A stretch of 64,000 nucleotides of DNA from Streptomyces gardneri (lineage in GTDB: Bacteria; Actinomycetota; Actinomycetes; Streptomycetales; Streptomycetaceae). The first letter of the stretch is position 1; the number at the start of each line of letters is the position of its first letter. This document shows, piece after piece, positions 15,660-24,157 of this stretch. The translations under genes and the position numbers were made by a program. The notes beneath the pieces were generated by a model. The model was not told where the DNA came from, ran no database searches, and saw only the letters and a program-made list of their open reading frames with translations. The stretch is from positions 1 to 64,000 of the forward strand of contig NZ_BJMN01000032.1 of NCBI RefSeq assembly GCF_006539185.1, read 5' to 3'.

Positions 15660-17151
15660 CGGTCACGAGGATCCCGCCGCCGAGGGCGAGACCGGCGGCG
15701 GTGACGCCCATGACGATCTTCCCGGTGCCGGCGCCGGTCTCGGGCAGCTCGCCGTGCGGACCGTGGTTGCCACCGGTGCCGCCGTATCCGCCGTCGTCAC
15801 CGTATCCGCCGTTGTCGCCGTACCCGCCGGTGTCACCACCCGTCGAACCGCCGGTCGTGGGGTCGGTGGGCGTCGGCGTGGGGTCGGTGGGCGTCGGGGT
15901 CGGGTCGGTCGGCGTCGGGGTGGGATCGGTCGGCGTAGGAGTGGGATCCGTCGGCGTCGGGGTCGGATCCGTCGGCGTAGGCGTGGGATCCGTCGGGGTC
16001 GGCGTCGGATCCGTCGGCGTGGGCGTCGGGTCGGTCGGGGTCGGCGTGGGGTCCGTCGGGGTCGGCGTCGGCGTGGGGTCCGTGCAGGACGGGAGGTCGC
16101 CGTTGAACGGGTAGGCGTGGATCTCCTGGCCACCGCCGCCCGTCGGCTCCGAGGCATGCGTCAGGTTCCCGGTGGTGAAGAAGCGGCCGTTCATGCCCGG
16201 CATCGTGATCGTCGTCGTGCTGGCCTGGTTGCCGATGAGCACGCTGCCCGCGAACTGGGCCGTCCCTTCGAACTTGACCTTCGTCGCGTCCGGGAAGTTC
16301 CACAGGACGCGGTCCCGCAGACCGTCCGGGAGCCCGTTGATATAGCTGTCGACGGTGCGGTCGGCGCCGAGGACGTTGACGAGGACGGTCGCGCCGGCCG
16401 GGATCTTGTCGAAGCGGACGCCCTGCTGCCCTTCTCTCGTCGACTCCAGGTCGAAGTCGACGTTGAAGACCTGGAGCGCCGAGGTGCCGTCACCGGTGAA
16501 GAGGGTCTCCTCGCCCTTGTTGACGGCCGTCCCCGTGGGGGTGCGGGAGGCGCCGTTCACGTAGGCATAGCACTGGCTGGCGTCGGTGAGCTCACCCCGG
16601 AGGGCGGTGTACTGGTCGGCTGCCGCCGTGTCGTGGACCGGGGTGGGAGTCACCTTGCCGGAGAGCAGGCCCCCGTACCGTACGGCCCCCTTGACCGCCC
16701 CCTCCTCGGAGAGCAGCTCCTGGCCGGAGGCCACCGTCAGGTCCTTGCCGACGGTGAGGAAGTCGGTGTCGTTGACCGGCGGGACGCGCGAGCCGACGCC
16801 CGCGACGCCGACGTTGTAGACGCTGGAGACGCCGGCGCGCTTGTTCTGGTCGAAGCCGCCGAGGACGACGACCTTGCCCTCGACCTCGGCCGCGGCCTCG
16901 CGGACGAGGAAGTCGCCGCCGACGAAGATGTTGATGTTGTTGTCACGGAATTCGACGGTGCCGTTGTTGATGCCGGGATAGCCGGACGGCGGGCACTTGC
17001 CCGGCTTGCAGGGGCCGAGGCCGCCCGGAAGGGGATCGGCGAAGCCGGTGACGGCCAGCGCGCCGACCAGGGCGGTGCCCCCGACCGTGGCCGCGGCGAT
17101 GAGGGCGAGGCGGCGCCGGGAGGGTCCCCGCTCATTCGTGTTTCGTTCCAT
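15628..17151 (-). CDS. Choice-of-anchor A surface protein with LPETG sorting signal
   Basis: 507 aa. Signal peptide with RRRLALIAAATVGGTALVGA, then a choice-of-anchor A domain (about residues 40-330): NNINIFVGGDFLVREAAAEVEGKVVVLGGF, VFNVDFDLES, VLVNVLG and GSVLIGNQAST in order. About ten TDPTPTP repeats follow, then a Gly/Tyr/Asp-rich region, LPETG, a membrane helix and RRRRSRTS. It is exported and covalently wall-anchored by a sortase. ATG 17151 is preferred to 17160 by ribosome-site spacing. The 3' end overlaps the HbpS-like gene. Confidence 0.88.
   Translation of the reverse strand: MERNTNERGPSRRRLALIAAATVGGTALVGALAVTGFADPLPGGLGPCKPGKCPPSGYPGINNGTVEFRDNNINIFVGGDFLVREAAAEVEGKVVVLGGFDQNKRAGVSSVYNVGVAGVGSRVPPVNDTDFLTVGKDLTVASGQELLSEEGAVKGAVRYGGLLSGKVTPTPVHDTAAADQYTALRGELTDASQCYAYVNGASRTPTGTAVNKGEETLFTGDGTSALQVFNVDFDLESTREGQQGVRFDKIPAGATVLVNVLGADRTVDSYINGLPDGLRDRVLWNFPDATKVKFEGTAQFAGSVLIGNQASTTTITMPGMNGRFFTTGNLTHASEPTGGGGQEIHAYPFNGDLPSCTDPTPTPTPTDPTPTPTDPTPTPTDPTPTPTDPTPTPTDPTPTPTDPTPTPTDPTPTPTDPTPTPTDPTPTPTDPTTGGSTGGDTGGYGDNGGYGDDGGYGGTGGNHGPHGELPETGAGTGKIVMGVTAAGLALGGGILVTVSRRRRSRTS
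15869..16080. repeat. 21-bp tandem repeat encoding TDPTPTP
   Basis: About ten in-frame copies form the wall-spanning stalk of the LPETG protein. Confidence 0.85.
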
Positions 17152-17182
17152 AAGGTGCAATATGCAAAAACCCTATGAAAAT

Positions 17183-17208
17183 GGCGACGCCCCACGCGGG
17201 GCGCCGCC
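17183..17208 (-). terminator. Terminator of the FAA hydrolase gene
   Basis: 11-bp stem GGCGACGCCCC / GGGGCGCCGCC with one mismatch and a 4-nt loop, 30 nt after the stop at 17238. Confidence 0.7.
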
Positions 17209-17237
17209 GATTTCACGTGAGCGCTGCGACCCGGAGG

Positions 17238-18095
17238 TCAGGCGCCCTTGAGCTCCTGCCGCTGCCGGCCGAGCCCCTCGACCTCCAGCTCGACGACGTC
17301 ACCGGGGCGCAGGTACGGCTTCGGCTCCGGCTGCCCCATGGCGACGCCGGCGGGCGTGCCGGTGTTGATGATGTCGCCGGGGTAGAGGGTCATGAACCGG
17401 CTGACGTACCGGACGACCTCCGCGACCGGGAAGATCTGGTCGGAGGTGTGGCCGTCCTGCTTGAGCTCGCCGTTGACCCAGAGGCGCAGGCCGAGGGCCT
17501 GCGGGTCCGGCACCTCGTCGGCGGTGACGAGCCAGGGGCCGAGCGGGTTGAAGGTCTCGCAGTTCTTGCCCTTGTCCCAGGTGCCGCCGCGCTCGATCTG
17601 GAACTCGCGCTCGGAGACGTCGTGGGCGACCGCGTAGCCGGCGACGTGCGCGAGGGCCTGCTCGTCGGTCTCCAGGTAGCGGGCGGTGCGGCCGATGACG
17701 ATCGCGAGCTCCACCTCCCAGTCGGTCTTGACCGAGCCGCGCGGTACGAGCACGGTGTCGTCCGGGCCGACGACGGTGTCGGCGGCTTTGAGGAAGACGA
17801 CGGGCTCGGCCGGGGTGGCCTGGCCGGTCTCGGCGGCGTGACCGTGGTAGTTCAACCCGATGCACACGACCTTGCCGATGCGGGCGACCGGCGGGCCGAC
17901 GCGCAGCCCGGTCGCGTCGAGGGCGGGCAGCACACCGGCCGCGGCCGCGCCCCGGACCCGGTCGAGCGTGGACGCGTCGGCGAGGAGGGCGCCGTCGATG
18001 TCGTCGACCAGGGCGGACAGGTCACGGAGGGTGCCGTCCTGGTCGAGCAGGGCAGGACGCTCGGCTCCCGGCGGGCCTACACGCAGCAGCTTCAT
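17238..18095 (-). CDS. Fumarylacetoacetate hydrolase family protein
   Basis: 285 aa. The FAH catalytic core shows VVCIGLNYHGHAAETGQ, PVVFLKAADTVVGP, DWEVELAIVIGR (Glu metal ligands), GTWDKGKNCETFNPLGPWLV and GDIINTGTPAGVAMGQ. Members hydrolyse or decarboxylate 2-oxo-3-enoate-type or fumarylpyruvate-type acids with Mg2+. No pathway partner adjoins it, so the substrate is open. The start at 18095 follows a GGGAGAAG ribosome site. Confidence 0.9.
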   Translation of the reverse strand: MKLLRVGPPGAERPALLDQDGTLRDLSALVDDIDGALLADASTLDRVRGAAAAGVLPALDATGLRVGPPVARIGKVVCIGLNYHGHAAETGQATPAEPVVFLKAADTVVGPDDTVLVPRGSVKTDWEVELAIVIGRTARYLETDEQALAHVAGYAVAHDVSEREFQIERGGTWDKGKNCETFNPLGPWLVTADEVPDPQALGLRLWVNGELKQDGHTSDQIFPVAEVVRYVSRFMTLYPGDIINTGTPAGVAMGQPEPKPYLRPGDVVELEVEGLGRQRQELKGA

Positions 18096-18167
18096 GGTCT
18101 TCTCCCTGTGGTCGAGGTGGGCCCGGGAAGGGCCCTGAGGTGCCCCGGCCGATGGAGTGCGGCCATC

Positions 18168-18187
18168 GGAGGATTGGTCGATCCTCC
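18168..18187. promoter_or_regulatory. Inverted repeat upstream of the FAA hydrolase gene
   Basis: GGAGGAT - 6 nt - ATCCTCC, 73-92 nt upstream of the FAA hydrolase start and 46 nt beyond the YidC stop. It could be an operator or a weak terminator. Confidence 0.35.
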
Positions 18188-18232
18188 AAGACATCGGGTC
18201 ACTCTGCAAGACCCCGTTCACGCACTGGACCC

Positions 18233-18994
18233 TTACGCGCGAGTAGCAACGGCGCCGGAGGCCTTCTTCCTGCTCGCCGGCTTCCCCTTCCCGCCCGTCG
18301 ATTCCTTCTCCTCCCGGAAGAGGAAGGCCCGCTCGACGGCGCTCCAGGTGGTGCTGGTGACGACGTAGAGGGCGGCGGCGAGGGGGACGACGGCGACCGT
18401 GATCAGGGTGGCGAAGGAGAGCAGCGGCATCACCTTCGAGATCGCGCCCGCGCCGGGCGTGGGCTGGCCCAGATCGAGGGGCTGGGCGGCGAGCTGCCGC
18501 TTCGTGCGGCGGTAGGTGAAGACGGCCACGGCGGTGACGAGCGCGAACAGGACGAGATAGACCCGTCCCGCCGGGCCGAACACCCCGCCGTGGGCGAGCG
18601 CGTCGGCCCAGTGGTCGCCGAGCGGGGCGGCGAACAGCGTGTGCCCGGCCATCCGGTCGCCGGAGAAGAGGTGGTACATCAGGAAGAACGCGGGCGCCTG
18701 GAGGAGGCTGGGCAGGATCCCGGCGAAGGGCGAGACCTTCTCCTTGGCATGCAGTTCCAGCATCGCCTTCTTGAGGCGCTCGGGGTTCTTGGCGTGCTTC
18801 TTGCGGAGGGCGGCGAGCTGCGGGGCGATCCGGGTGCGGGCCTTCTGACCGCGGGCCGCGGCCCGGGAGAGCGGGTGGACCGCGAGGCGTACGAGCATCG
18901 TGAAGAGGACGATCGCGGCGGCCGTGGCGGTGGTGGCGAACAGCGGCTGGAGCAGGTCGGCGAGCCGCTCGACCAGGGAAGCGAAAACGGACAA
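18233..18994 (-). CDS. YidC/Oxa1 family membrane protein insertase (paralogue)
   Basis: 253 aa with about five membrane helices. The conserved core is ARGQKARTRIAPQLAALRKKHAKNPERLKKAMLELHAKEKVSPFAG (described in part: cytoplasmic loop with paired basic residues), LPSLLQAPAFFLMYHLF and MPLLSFATLITVAVVPLAAALYVVTS. The large periplasmic domain of Gram-negative YidC is absent, as expected for actinobacteria. This is probably the second YidC of the genome, since the housekeeping copy normally sits by rpmH. A DUF6412-like gene lies 100 bp upstream in the same direction. Confidence 0.87.
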   Translation of the reverse strand: MSVFASLVERLADLLQPLFATTATAAAIVLFTMLVRLAVHPLSRAAARGQKARTRIAPQLAALRKKHAKNPERLKKAMLELHAKEKVSPFAGILPSLLQAPAFFLMYHLFSGDRMAGHTLFAAPLGDHWADALAHGGVFGPAGRVYLVLFALVTAVAVFTYRRTKRQLAAQPLDLGQPTPGAGAISKVMPLLSFATLITVAVVPLAAALYVVTSTTWSAVERAFLFREEKESTGGKGKPASRKKASGAVATRA

Positions 18995-19094
18995 GGGAGC
19001 CCTCCATGGGGTCTCGTCGTGCCGGGAGAGATTTCGGGTCTCGGCATGACGGATCCGCGTGAGGACCGTCCGGTGTTCGGTGTGCGGTGGCTCC

Positions 19095-19388
19095 CTACGC
19101 GGCCGTCAGGAGGGGGCCGCCGGGAGCTCGGGGTCTGCGGCGGCCGGCGGCGTCGGGATCGCGCTGGGGCAGGAAGGCGGTGCGCCGCTCACGGTCGCGT
19201 ATGGCCGTGCGGACGCGGGTGGCCGGGACGGCGGGAGCCGTCGGGGCGCCGATCAGGGCGCAGACGACGGTGGTCGCGGCGAGGACGACGGCGGCGAGGC
19301 CCGCGCCGTCGGAGAGGAGGAGACCGGCGAGGGCGAGGAGGAAGAAGAGCGGCGCGAGCACGCGCAGGAGCAGGCTCCTGACGGTCAT
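19095..19388 (-). CDS. Small membrane protein (DUF6412-like)
   Basis: 97 aa with two membrane helices (about residues 8-27 and 30-50) and a basic cytoplasmic tail with RDRERRTAFLPQRDPDAAGR. From memory this matches the DUF6412 family found next to YidC paralogues in Streptomyces; the family name is not certain. It lies 100 bp upstream of the YidC gene in the same direction, so it may assist insertion or be cotranscribed. Confidence 0.65.
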   Translation of the reverse strand: MTVRSLLLRVLAPLFFLLALAGLLLSDGAGLAAVVLAATTVVCALIGAPTAPAVPATRVRTAIRDRERRTAFLPQRDPDAAGRRRPRAPGGPLLTAA

Positions 19389-19460
19389 CTCACCACCCCC
19401 TCTCGCACGCCTCCACGGCGCTTCTCGCACGTTTCTCACCCTGAAGACGCCCGGGGCGGA

Positions 19461-20009
19461 TCAGGAGTTCCCGCGCTCGGGCGCGTCTTCGCGCCCGACG
19501 GGGACGAGGAGTCGACGGGGCGCGAGCAGGGCGCGGCCGACCGGATCGGCCGGGTCGGGGTCGAGCCCGGCGCCGGGCCGCATCTCGACGTCGGCGGGCG
19601 GCACGGGGACGCGGCAGAGGGGGCATTCGCCGTACGGGCCGAGCTCGGTGCCGCAGTCGGCGTGGTGGAAGTGGCGCACCGGTACGGCTCCGGGGACCTC
19701 GGCCCGCCCCCAGGCGCCGAGCGAGCGCAGGACGGGCCAGAGGGCGAGGCCGCGCTCGGTGAGCACGTACTCGTCGCGCGGGGGCGACTCCTGGTAGCGC
19801 CGCTTGTCGAGGACGCCGGCCTCGACGAGGGCCTGGAGGCGGGCGGCGAGGACCGCGCGCGGGACGCCGAGGTGAACGAGGAAGTCGTTGTAGCGGCGGA
19901 CGCCGTAGAAGGCGTCGCGGACGACGAGGAGGGTCCAGCGCTCGCCGACGACCTCAAGAGCGCGGGCGATGGAGCACTGCTGGTGGGCGTAGTCCTTGCC
20001 GAGAGCCAT
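19461..20009 (-). CDS. HxlR family transcriptional regulator
   Basis: 182 aa. The N-terminal MarR-like winged HTH of HxlR type includes CSIARALEVVGERWTLLVVRDAF, GVRRYNDFLVHLGVPRAVLAARL and YQESPPRDEYVLTERG. A C-terminal extension holds two CxxC-like pairs (HHADCGTELG, YGECPLCRVP) that could bind zinc. Cys12 follows the position of redox-sensing Cys in some members. It is divergent from an MFS exporter, with a palindrome at 20031-20047 between them. Confidence 0.9.
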   Translation of the reverse strand: MALGKDYAHQQCSIARALEVVGERWTLLVVRDAFYGVRRYNDFLVHLGVPRAVLAARLQALVEAGVLDKRRYQESPPRDEYVLTERGLALWPVLRSLGAWGRAEVPGAVPVRHFHHADCGTELGPYGECPLCRVPVPPADVEMRPGAGLDPDPADPVGRALLAPRRLLVPVGREDAPERGNS

Positions 20010-20030
20010 GGCCCCATCGTACCCATCCGG

Positions 20031-20047
20031 GGTTCATTGAATGAACC
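20031..20047. promoter_or_regulatory. HxlR operator palindrome (site 1)
   Basis: GGTTCATT-G-AATGAACC, perfect 8-bp arms, 22 bp upstream of the regulator start and 51 bp upstream of the MFS start. A second GGTTCATT half-site begins at 20062, 31 bp (three helical turns) away. Confidence 0.8.
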
Positions 20048-20061
20048 GAGCTGCTAGGTTA

Positions 20062-20077
20062 GGTTCATTCACCGAAC
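20062..20077. promoter_or_regulatory. HxlR operator half-site (site 2)
   Basis: GGTTCATT repeated in direct orientation with a degenerate right arm (CCGAAC). It overlaps the likely -10 region of the MFS gene. Confidence 0.55.
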
Positions 20078-20097
20078 TGACGGGTGAGGTCCCTGCC

Positions 20098-21600
20098 ATG
20101 CCCCAGCTCGCCACCGCCCTCCGCGCCCCGGCGCGGCAGCGGCCGGCCCGCCCCTCCGCCACGCTCGCCGTCACCGGCGCGGCCACGGCCGTGGCGCTGA
20201 TGAACTACACGGCCCCGATGCTCACCCTCCCCGCCACGGCCGCCGCCTTCGGGACCCCGGACTCGGCCCGGGCCTGGCTGCTCAACGGCACCCCGCTCGG
20301 CCTCGCCGTCCTGCTCCTGGTGGCCGGCAGCCTCGCCGACGCGCACGGCCGGCGCCGGGTCTTCCTCCTCGGCACCCTCGCCCTCGGCGCCACCACCGGC
20401 CTCGGCGCCTTCGCGGGCTCCACGCTCACCTTCACCCTGGCCCGGATCGCCCAGGGCGCGGCGAGCGCGGCGGTCCTCGCGGGCAGCCTGGGCCTGTTGG
20501 CCGACGCGTACCCCTCGGGCCGCGACCGGATCAGGGCGACCGGCGTGTGGGGGGCGTCGGTGAGCGGCGGCATCGCACTCGGCCCGCTGCTCGCGGGCGC
20601 GCTGAGCCTGGTGGACTGGCGCCTGGCCTACGGGGTGCTGGGCCTCGGAGCCCTGGTGATCGCGGCGACGGGCACCCGCACGCTCGGCCCGGAGACGGCG
20701 AAGGCATCACGCCCCGAGACGGCGAAGGCACCGGGCCGGGAACCAGCGAAGGCATCACGCCACGAACCGGCGAAGGCATCACGCCGCGACGCGGCGAAGA
20801 CGTCGCACCGCGAACCGGCGAAGGCGTCACACCGGACGCGCCCCGACCTCCCGGGCGCCCTCGCTCTCGGCCTCGCCCTGGCGTCCCTGCTCACCGCGCT
20901 CACGCTCGGCCGGGACGGCTGGCTGCGCCTGCCGGTGGGCCTCCTGCTCCTGGCCTCCGCCGCCCTGACGGCGATCTTCATCGCGGTCGAACACCGGAGC
21001 CGTACGCCCATGGTCGACCTGGCGCTCCTGCGCCGCCCGGCGTTCCTCGCCTCGACGCTCGGGGCGCTGTTCACCGGCCTGGCGGTGATCGGCCTGTTCA
21101 GCGTGGTGCCCGCGCTGCTCCAGAGCGGGGCGGGGATGTCGCCGCTGGGGGCGGCCTGGCTGTTCGTGCTCTGGTCGGGCACCGCGTTCGTGGTCGCGCT
21201 CCAGGCGCGCCGCCTGGCGGGCCGGCTGTCCGCCGCGTACCAACTGACCTTGGGCTTCACCCTGTCGGCGACAGGAGTCCTGGCCCTCCTGGGCGCACTG
21301 GAAGGCCCCTGGCCGCGCCTCCTCCCCGGCCTCCTCGTGGCGGGCGCGGGCAGCGGCCTCCTGAACGCGGCACTGCCCCGCCTCGCCGTCGACTCCGTAC
21401 CGCCGGAACAGGCGGCGATGGGCTCGGGCGCCAACAACACCGCCCGCTACATCGGTTCCGCGGCGGGCGTGGCCCTGACGCTGGCCCTGACACCCGCGGG
21501 CCCGGACACGGCGCTCCTGGTCTCGGCGGGACTGGCCCTGACGGGCGCGGCGATCACCCTCGTCCTGGGGAGGCGGCCGGACCGACGGCCGCGTCGGTGA
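20098..21600 (+). CDS. MFS transporter, DHA2-like drug exporter
   Basis: 500 aa with 12-14 membrane helices. Motif A is GSLADAHGRRRVFLLG and motif C-like sequence is GASVSGGIALGPLLAG, as in EmrB/QacA antiporters. The loop between helices 6 and 7 contains six copies of an 8-residue unit (ETAKASRP, EPAKASRH and similar), which relatives do not need. ATG 20098 is chosen because the operator and likely promoter occupy 20031-20077; an ATG at 20041 would lie inside the palindrome. Controlled by the divergent HxlR protein. The 3' end overlaps the symporter gene by 47 bp. Confidence 0.88.
   Translation: MPQLATALRAPARQRPARPSATLAVTGAATAVALMNYTAPMLTLPATAAAFGTPDSARAWLLNGTPLGLAVLLLVAGSLADAHGRRRVFLLGTLALGATTGLGAFAGSTLTFTLARIAQGAASAAVLAGSLGLLADAYPSGRDRIRATGVWGASVSGGIALGPLLAGALSLVDWRLAYGVLGLGALVIAATGTRTLGPETAKASRPETAKAPGREPAKASRHEPAKASRRDAAKTSHREPAKASHRTRPDLPGALALGLALASLLTALTLGRDGWLRLPVGLLLLASAALTAIFIAVEHRSRTPMVDLALLRRPAFLASTLGALFTGLAVIGLFSVVPALLQSGAGMSPLGAAWLFVLWSGTAFVVALQARRLAGRLSAAYQLTLGFTLSATGVLALLGALEGPWPRLLPGLLVAGAGSGLLNAALPRLAVDSVPPEQAAMGSGANNTARYIGSAAGVALTLALTPAGPDTALLVSAGLALTGAAITLVLGRRPDRRPRR
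20692..20835. repeat. Six 24-bp tandem units in the MFS gene
   Basis: In-frame units encode xxAKASRx octapeptides in the central cytoplasmic loop. The units have exact 24-bp length but diverged sequence. Confidence 0.85.
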
Positions 21601-23074
21601 ACTCCTCCAGGGCGAGGACGTCCTCGTCGCGCCGGTCGTCGCCCGTCTCCGGCGGCCCGAGGAGGCTGACGGAGACGGCCACGGCCAGATTGGCGACGAG
21701 GGCGAGCAGCCCGGCGTTGACGCCCCACAGCGGATCGTGCCCGGAGAAGACGAGCACGCAGACGACCGCGACCCCGACCCCGAGCCCGCACACCCCACCC
21801 CTCAGAGTCATCCGCCGCCACACAAGCCCCAGCAACACCAGCGGCAGCAGCTGCGCCATCCCCTCGTACGAGATCAGGGAGAGCCGGACGAGGGTGTTCG
21901 GCGCGGTGTACGTCATGGCGAGGGCGAGCGTCCCGGCGACGACGACCACGAGCTGGGCGGCGCCCTTCTCGCGGTGGCGCAGCCGGGGCGCGAGCGAGAG
22001 CACGCTCCGCCCCCACATCGTGCCGATGACCAGCATGAACACGGCCATGGGAACGATCGAGGAGAGCGCGGCCGCGACGCCGACGAGGCCGACGCCCCAG
22101 GCGGGGAGCGAGTCGGTGACGAGCTCGAAGAGGGCGAGGTTCGACTCGGCGCCGACGAGCCCGGGGACGACGAAGAGGGCGGCGGTGCCGAGGAGCATGG
22201 GGACGAAGAGGAGGACGTTGTACGCGGGCAGCCAGACGGCGTTGCGGCGGAGGGTGTCGGCGTCGCGGGCGCCGAGGTATCCGGCGACGGTGGTCGGGAA
22301 GATGACGACGGTGAGGGAGTTGAGGACGGTGGTGGAGGCGAACCAGCCGACGCCGTACCCGCTCGTCTCGCCGCCGTGCCCGGGCAGCGAGAGCCACTCG
22401 CTCTTCTCGTCGACGAGCCGCCCGAAGAACTCCCCGAACCCCCCGAAGTAGTGCAGCGGCACGTACACCACGAGAAATCCCAGAGTGAGGATGACGAGCG
22501 AGTCCTTGAGGACGGAGACCCAGGCGCTCCCGCGCAGCCCGCTCACCACCACGAACGCGGTGGTGACGGCGAAGGCGAGGAAGTAGGCGAGGTCGAGGCC
22601 GATGGTCCCGTACGAGATCGTGGACACGACCACGCCCATGCCGGTGATCTGGAGCTGGACGTACGGCAGGAGGAAGACGGTCGCGAGGACGGCCACGGCC
22701 GCGCCGAGCCAGGGACGGCGGTAGCGGTGGGCGGCGATGTCGCTGAGGGAGACCAACCCGTGCTTCCGGGCGTACCCCCAGAGCATGGGCCCGACGACGT
22801 AACCGACGGCGTAGCCGCAGGACATGTACGCGACGACGTACAGCACGGGGGCGCCGTAGTTGTAGCCCCAGCCGGCGGCGCCGAGATAGCTGAAGCTGGT
22901 GTACCCCTCGCCGGCCATCAGCACCCAGATGAAGACGGGCCCGAGCGAACGCCCGCCGACGGACCACGCGTCGAGCCCGCCGCCGGCTTCCCGGCGCACG
23001 GCGAGGAGCCCGAGGACCACGGTCAGCACCATGGAGACGCCGAAGACGGAGACGGCGACGACGGCGGGACTCAC
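21554..23074 (-). CDS. Sodium:solute symporter family protein
   Basis: 506 aa with about 13 membrane helices, SSS family: AWSVGGRSLGPVFIWVLMAGEGYTSFSYLG (sodium-site helix region), GLRGSAWVSVLKDSLVILTL, IFPTTVAGYLGARDADTLRRN and SSIVPMAVFMLVIGTMWGRS. Members pair with a small DUF3311 protein, found here just upstream. The substrate is probably an organic acid or similar solute. GTG start at 23074 overlaps the DUF3311 stop (GTGA). Convergent overlap of 47 bp with the MFS gene. Confidence 0.88.
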   Translation of the reverse strand: MSPAVVAVSVFGVSMVLTVVLGLLAVRREAGGGLDAWSVGGRSLGPVFIWVLMAGEGYTSFSYLGAAGWGYNYGAPVLYVVAYMSCGYAVGYVVGPMLWGYARKHGLVSLSDIAAHRYRRPWLGAAVAVLATVFLLPYVQLQITGMGVVVSTISYGTIGLDLAYFLAFAVTTAFVVVSGLRGSAWVSVLKDSLVILTLGFLVVYVPLHYFGGFGEFFGRLVDEKSEWLSLPGHGGETSGYGVGWFASTTVLNSLTVVIFPTTVAGYLGARDADTLRRNAVWLPAYNVLLFVPMLLGTAALFVVPGLVGAESNLALFELVTDSLPAWGVGLVGVAAALSSIVPMAVFMLVIGTMWGRSVLSLAPRLRHREKGAAQLVVVVAGTLALAMTYTAPNTLVRLSLISYEGMAQLLPLVLLGLVWRRMTLRGGVCGLGVGVAVVCVLVFSGHDPLWGVNAGLLALVANLAVAVSVSLLGPPETGDDRRDEDVLALEEFTDAAVGPAASPGRG

Positions 23075-23247
23075 CTCCGGTCCCCGCGCCGGGCGAGAGC
23101 GACCGCACAGGGGGTGAGGACGGTGGCGCCGAACAGCCAGACGACGAGCAGGGGGACGCGGTTCACCAGCGGGAGGACGACGACGAACAGCACGTAGGGA
23201 AAGAGGAGCCACAGCAGGTGGGGCCTGCGTCTGATCACCCGGTTCAC
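23071..23247 (-). CDS. DUF3311 small membrane protein
   Basis: 58 aa: begins VNRVIRRRPHLLWLLFPY, has two membrane helices, a central LPLVNRVP motif and ends LARRGDRR. This is the DUF3311 partner usually encoded before SSS symporters. GTG start at 23247 overlaps the sortase stop and its TGA overlaps the symporter GTG, each as GTGA. It is too short for most gene finders. Probable accessory subunit of the symporter (inference from context). Confidence 0.85.
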   Translation of the reverse strand: MNRVIRRRPHLLWLLFPYVLFVVVLPLVNRVPLLVVWLFGATVLTPCAVALARRGDRR

Positions 23248-24104
23248 GCGGTCGAGACTAGCTTCGCCCAGACGACGAGCCGGTAGGCGCTGCTGAACTC
23301 CGGTGTGCAGGTGGTGAGGGTGAGATAGGCGCCGGGTTCGTCGTACCCGTACGAGGGCTTCACGAGCGACCGGGGCACGGCCCGGACGACCCCGACGTCA
23401 CGGGGCGCGGTCCGCGGGAGGACCTGGTCGACGCGGTAGGTGTACGTACGCGCACGGGTCCGCACACTGATCTCGTCGCCCGGCCGCAACCGGTTGATGT
23501 ACCGAAAGGGCTCACCGTGGGTGTTCCGGTGCCCGGCGAGCGCGAAGTTCCCGGGAAGCCCGGGCCCGGCGGTGCCGGGATAGTGCCCGACGTACCCCTT
23601 GTCGAGAACGGAACGCTTGGAGATGCCGCGGGCGACGGGGGCGGTGAGGCCGAGCCGGGGGATACGGAGGATGGCGAAGGCACGGGAGTCGGGGACGGCA
23701 GGACGGGTCCGCTCGCGCCCGGAAGCGGCACCGCCGCCCCCGGCACTCCCCCCGACGAGGTCCCCCTCCCCAGGCGGATCGACCTCCCCGGACAGCTCGG
23801 ACTCCCCGCTTTCTTCACCCTCACCGACTTCCTCCACCCCTCCGGTCTCCCCGCCCTCCACGGGAGGAGAGATCTCCCACTCCCGCTCCAGGACGCTCAC
23901 CTGCTCGCGGGCCTCGGCGCGGGCCTGCTGGTTGGTCCACCAGAGCTGATGGACGACAAGAAGGAGGACGACAACCCCGCAGGTGACGACGGTCTCGGCG
24001 CACACCCACAGCACGCGGGCGCCCGTACGACGCCGCCCCCGCCCCTGGACGACGACCGGCACTCGCTCCCGCCGCTCCCGCACCCTGTCCCGCACGCGGG
24101 GCAC
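23244..24104 (-). CDS. Class E sortase
   Basis: 286 aa. A basic N-terminus, one membrane helix (about residues 31-52), an acidic Gly/Glu linker of about 80 residues, then the sortase domain. The catalytic His is in FALAGHRNTHGEPFRYI and Cys in LTLTTCTPEFSSAYRLVVWAKL, with Arg after the Cys. Class E enzymes anchor LAxTG proteins to the cell wall, so the LARTG protein at 11448-12584 is a candidate substrate. It is unusual that the gene is coupled by overlap to a transporter pair. Confidence 0.9.
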   Translation of the reverse strand: MPRVRDRVRERRERVPVVVQGRGRRRTGARVLWVCAETVVTCGVVVLLLVVHQLWWTNQQARAEAREQVSVLEREWEISPPVEGGETGGVEEVGEGEESGESELSGEVDPPGEGDLVGGSAGGGGAASGRERTRPAVPDSRAFAILRIPRLGLTAPVARGISKRSVLDKGYVGHYPGTAGPGLPGNFALAGHRNTHGEPFRYINRLRPGDEISVRTRARTYTYRVDQVLPRTAPRDVGVVRAVPRSLVKPSYGYDEPGAYLTLTTCTPEFSSAYRLVVWAKLVSTA

Positions 24105-24157
24105 GATAAGCGCTGAGGCGCCAACTCTCCAGGCCCGTACAGCAGTACGGTGAAGGT

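Noticed and set aside
15869..16080. CRISPR-like periodic repeat
   Set aside because: The 21-bp units are contiguous, without spacers, and encode the TDPTPTP stalk in frame. No cas genes.
18168..18187. Firm terminator for the YidC gene
   Set aside because: The stem is only 7 bp with a 6-nt loop and lacks a T tract; kept only as a low-confidence inverted repeat.
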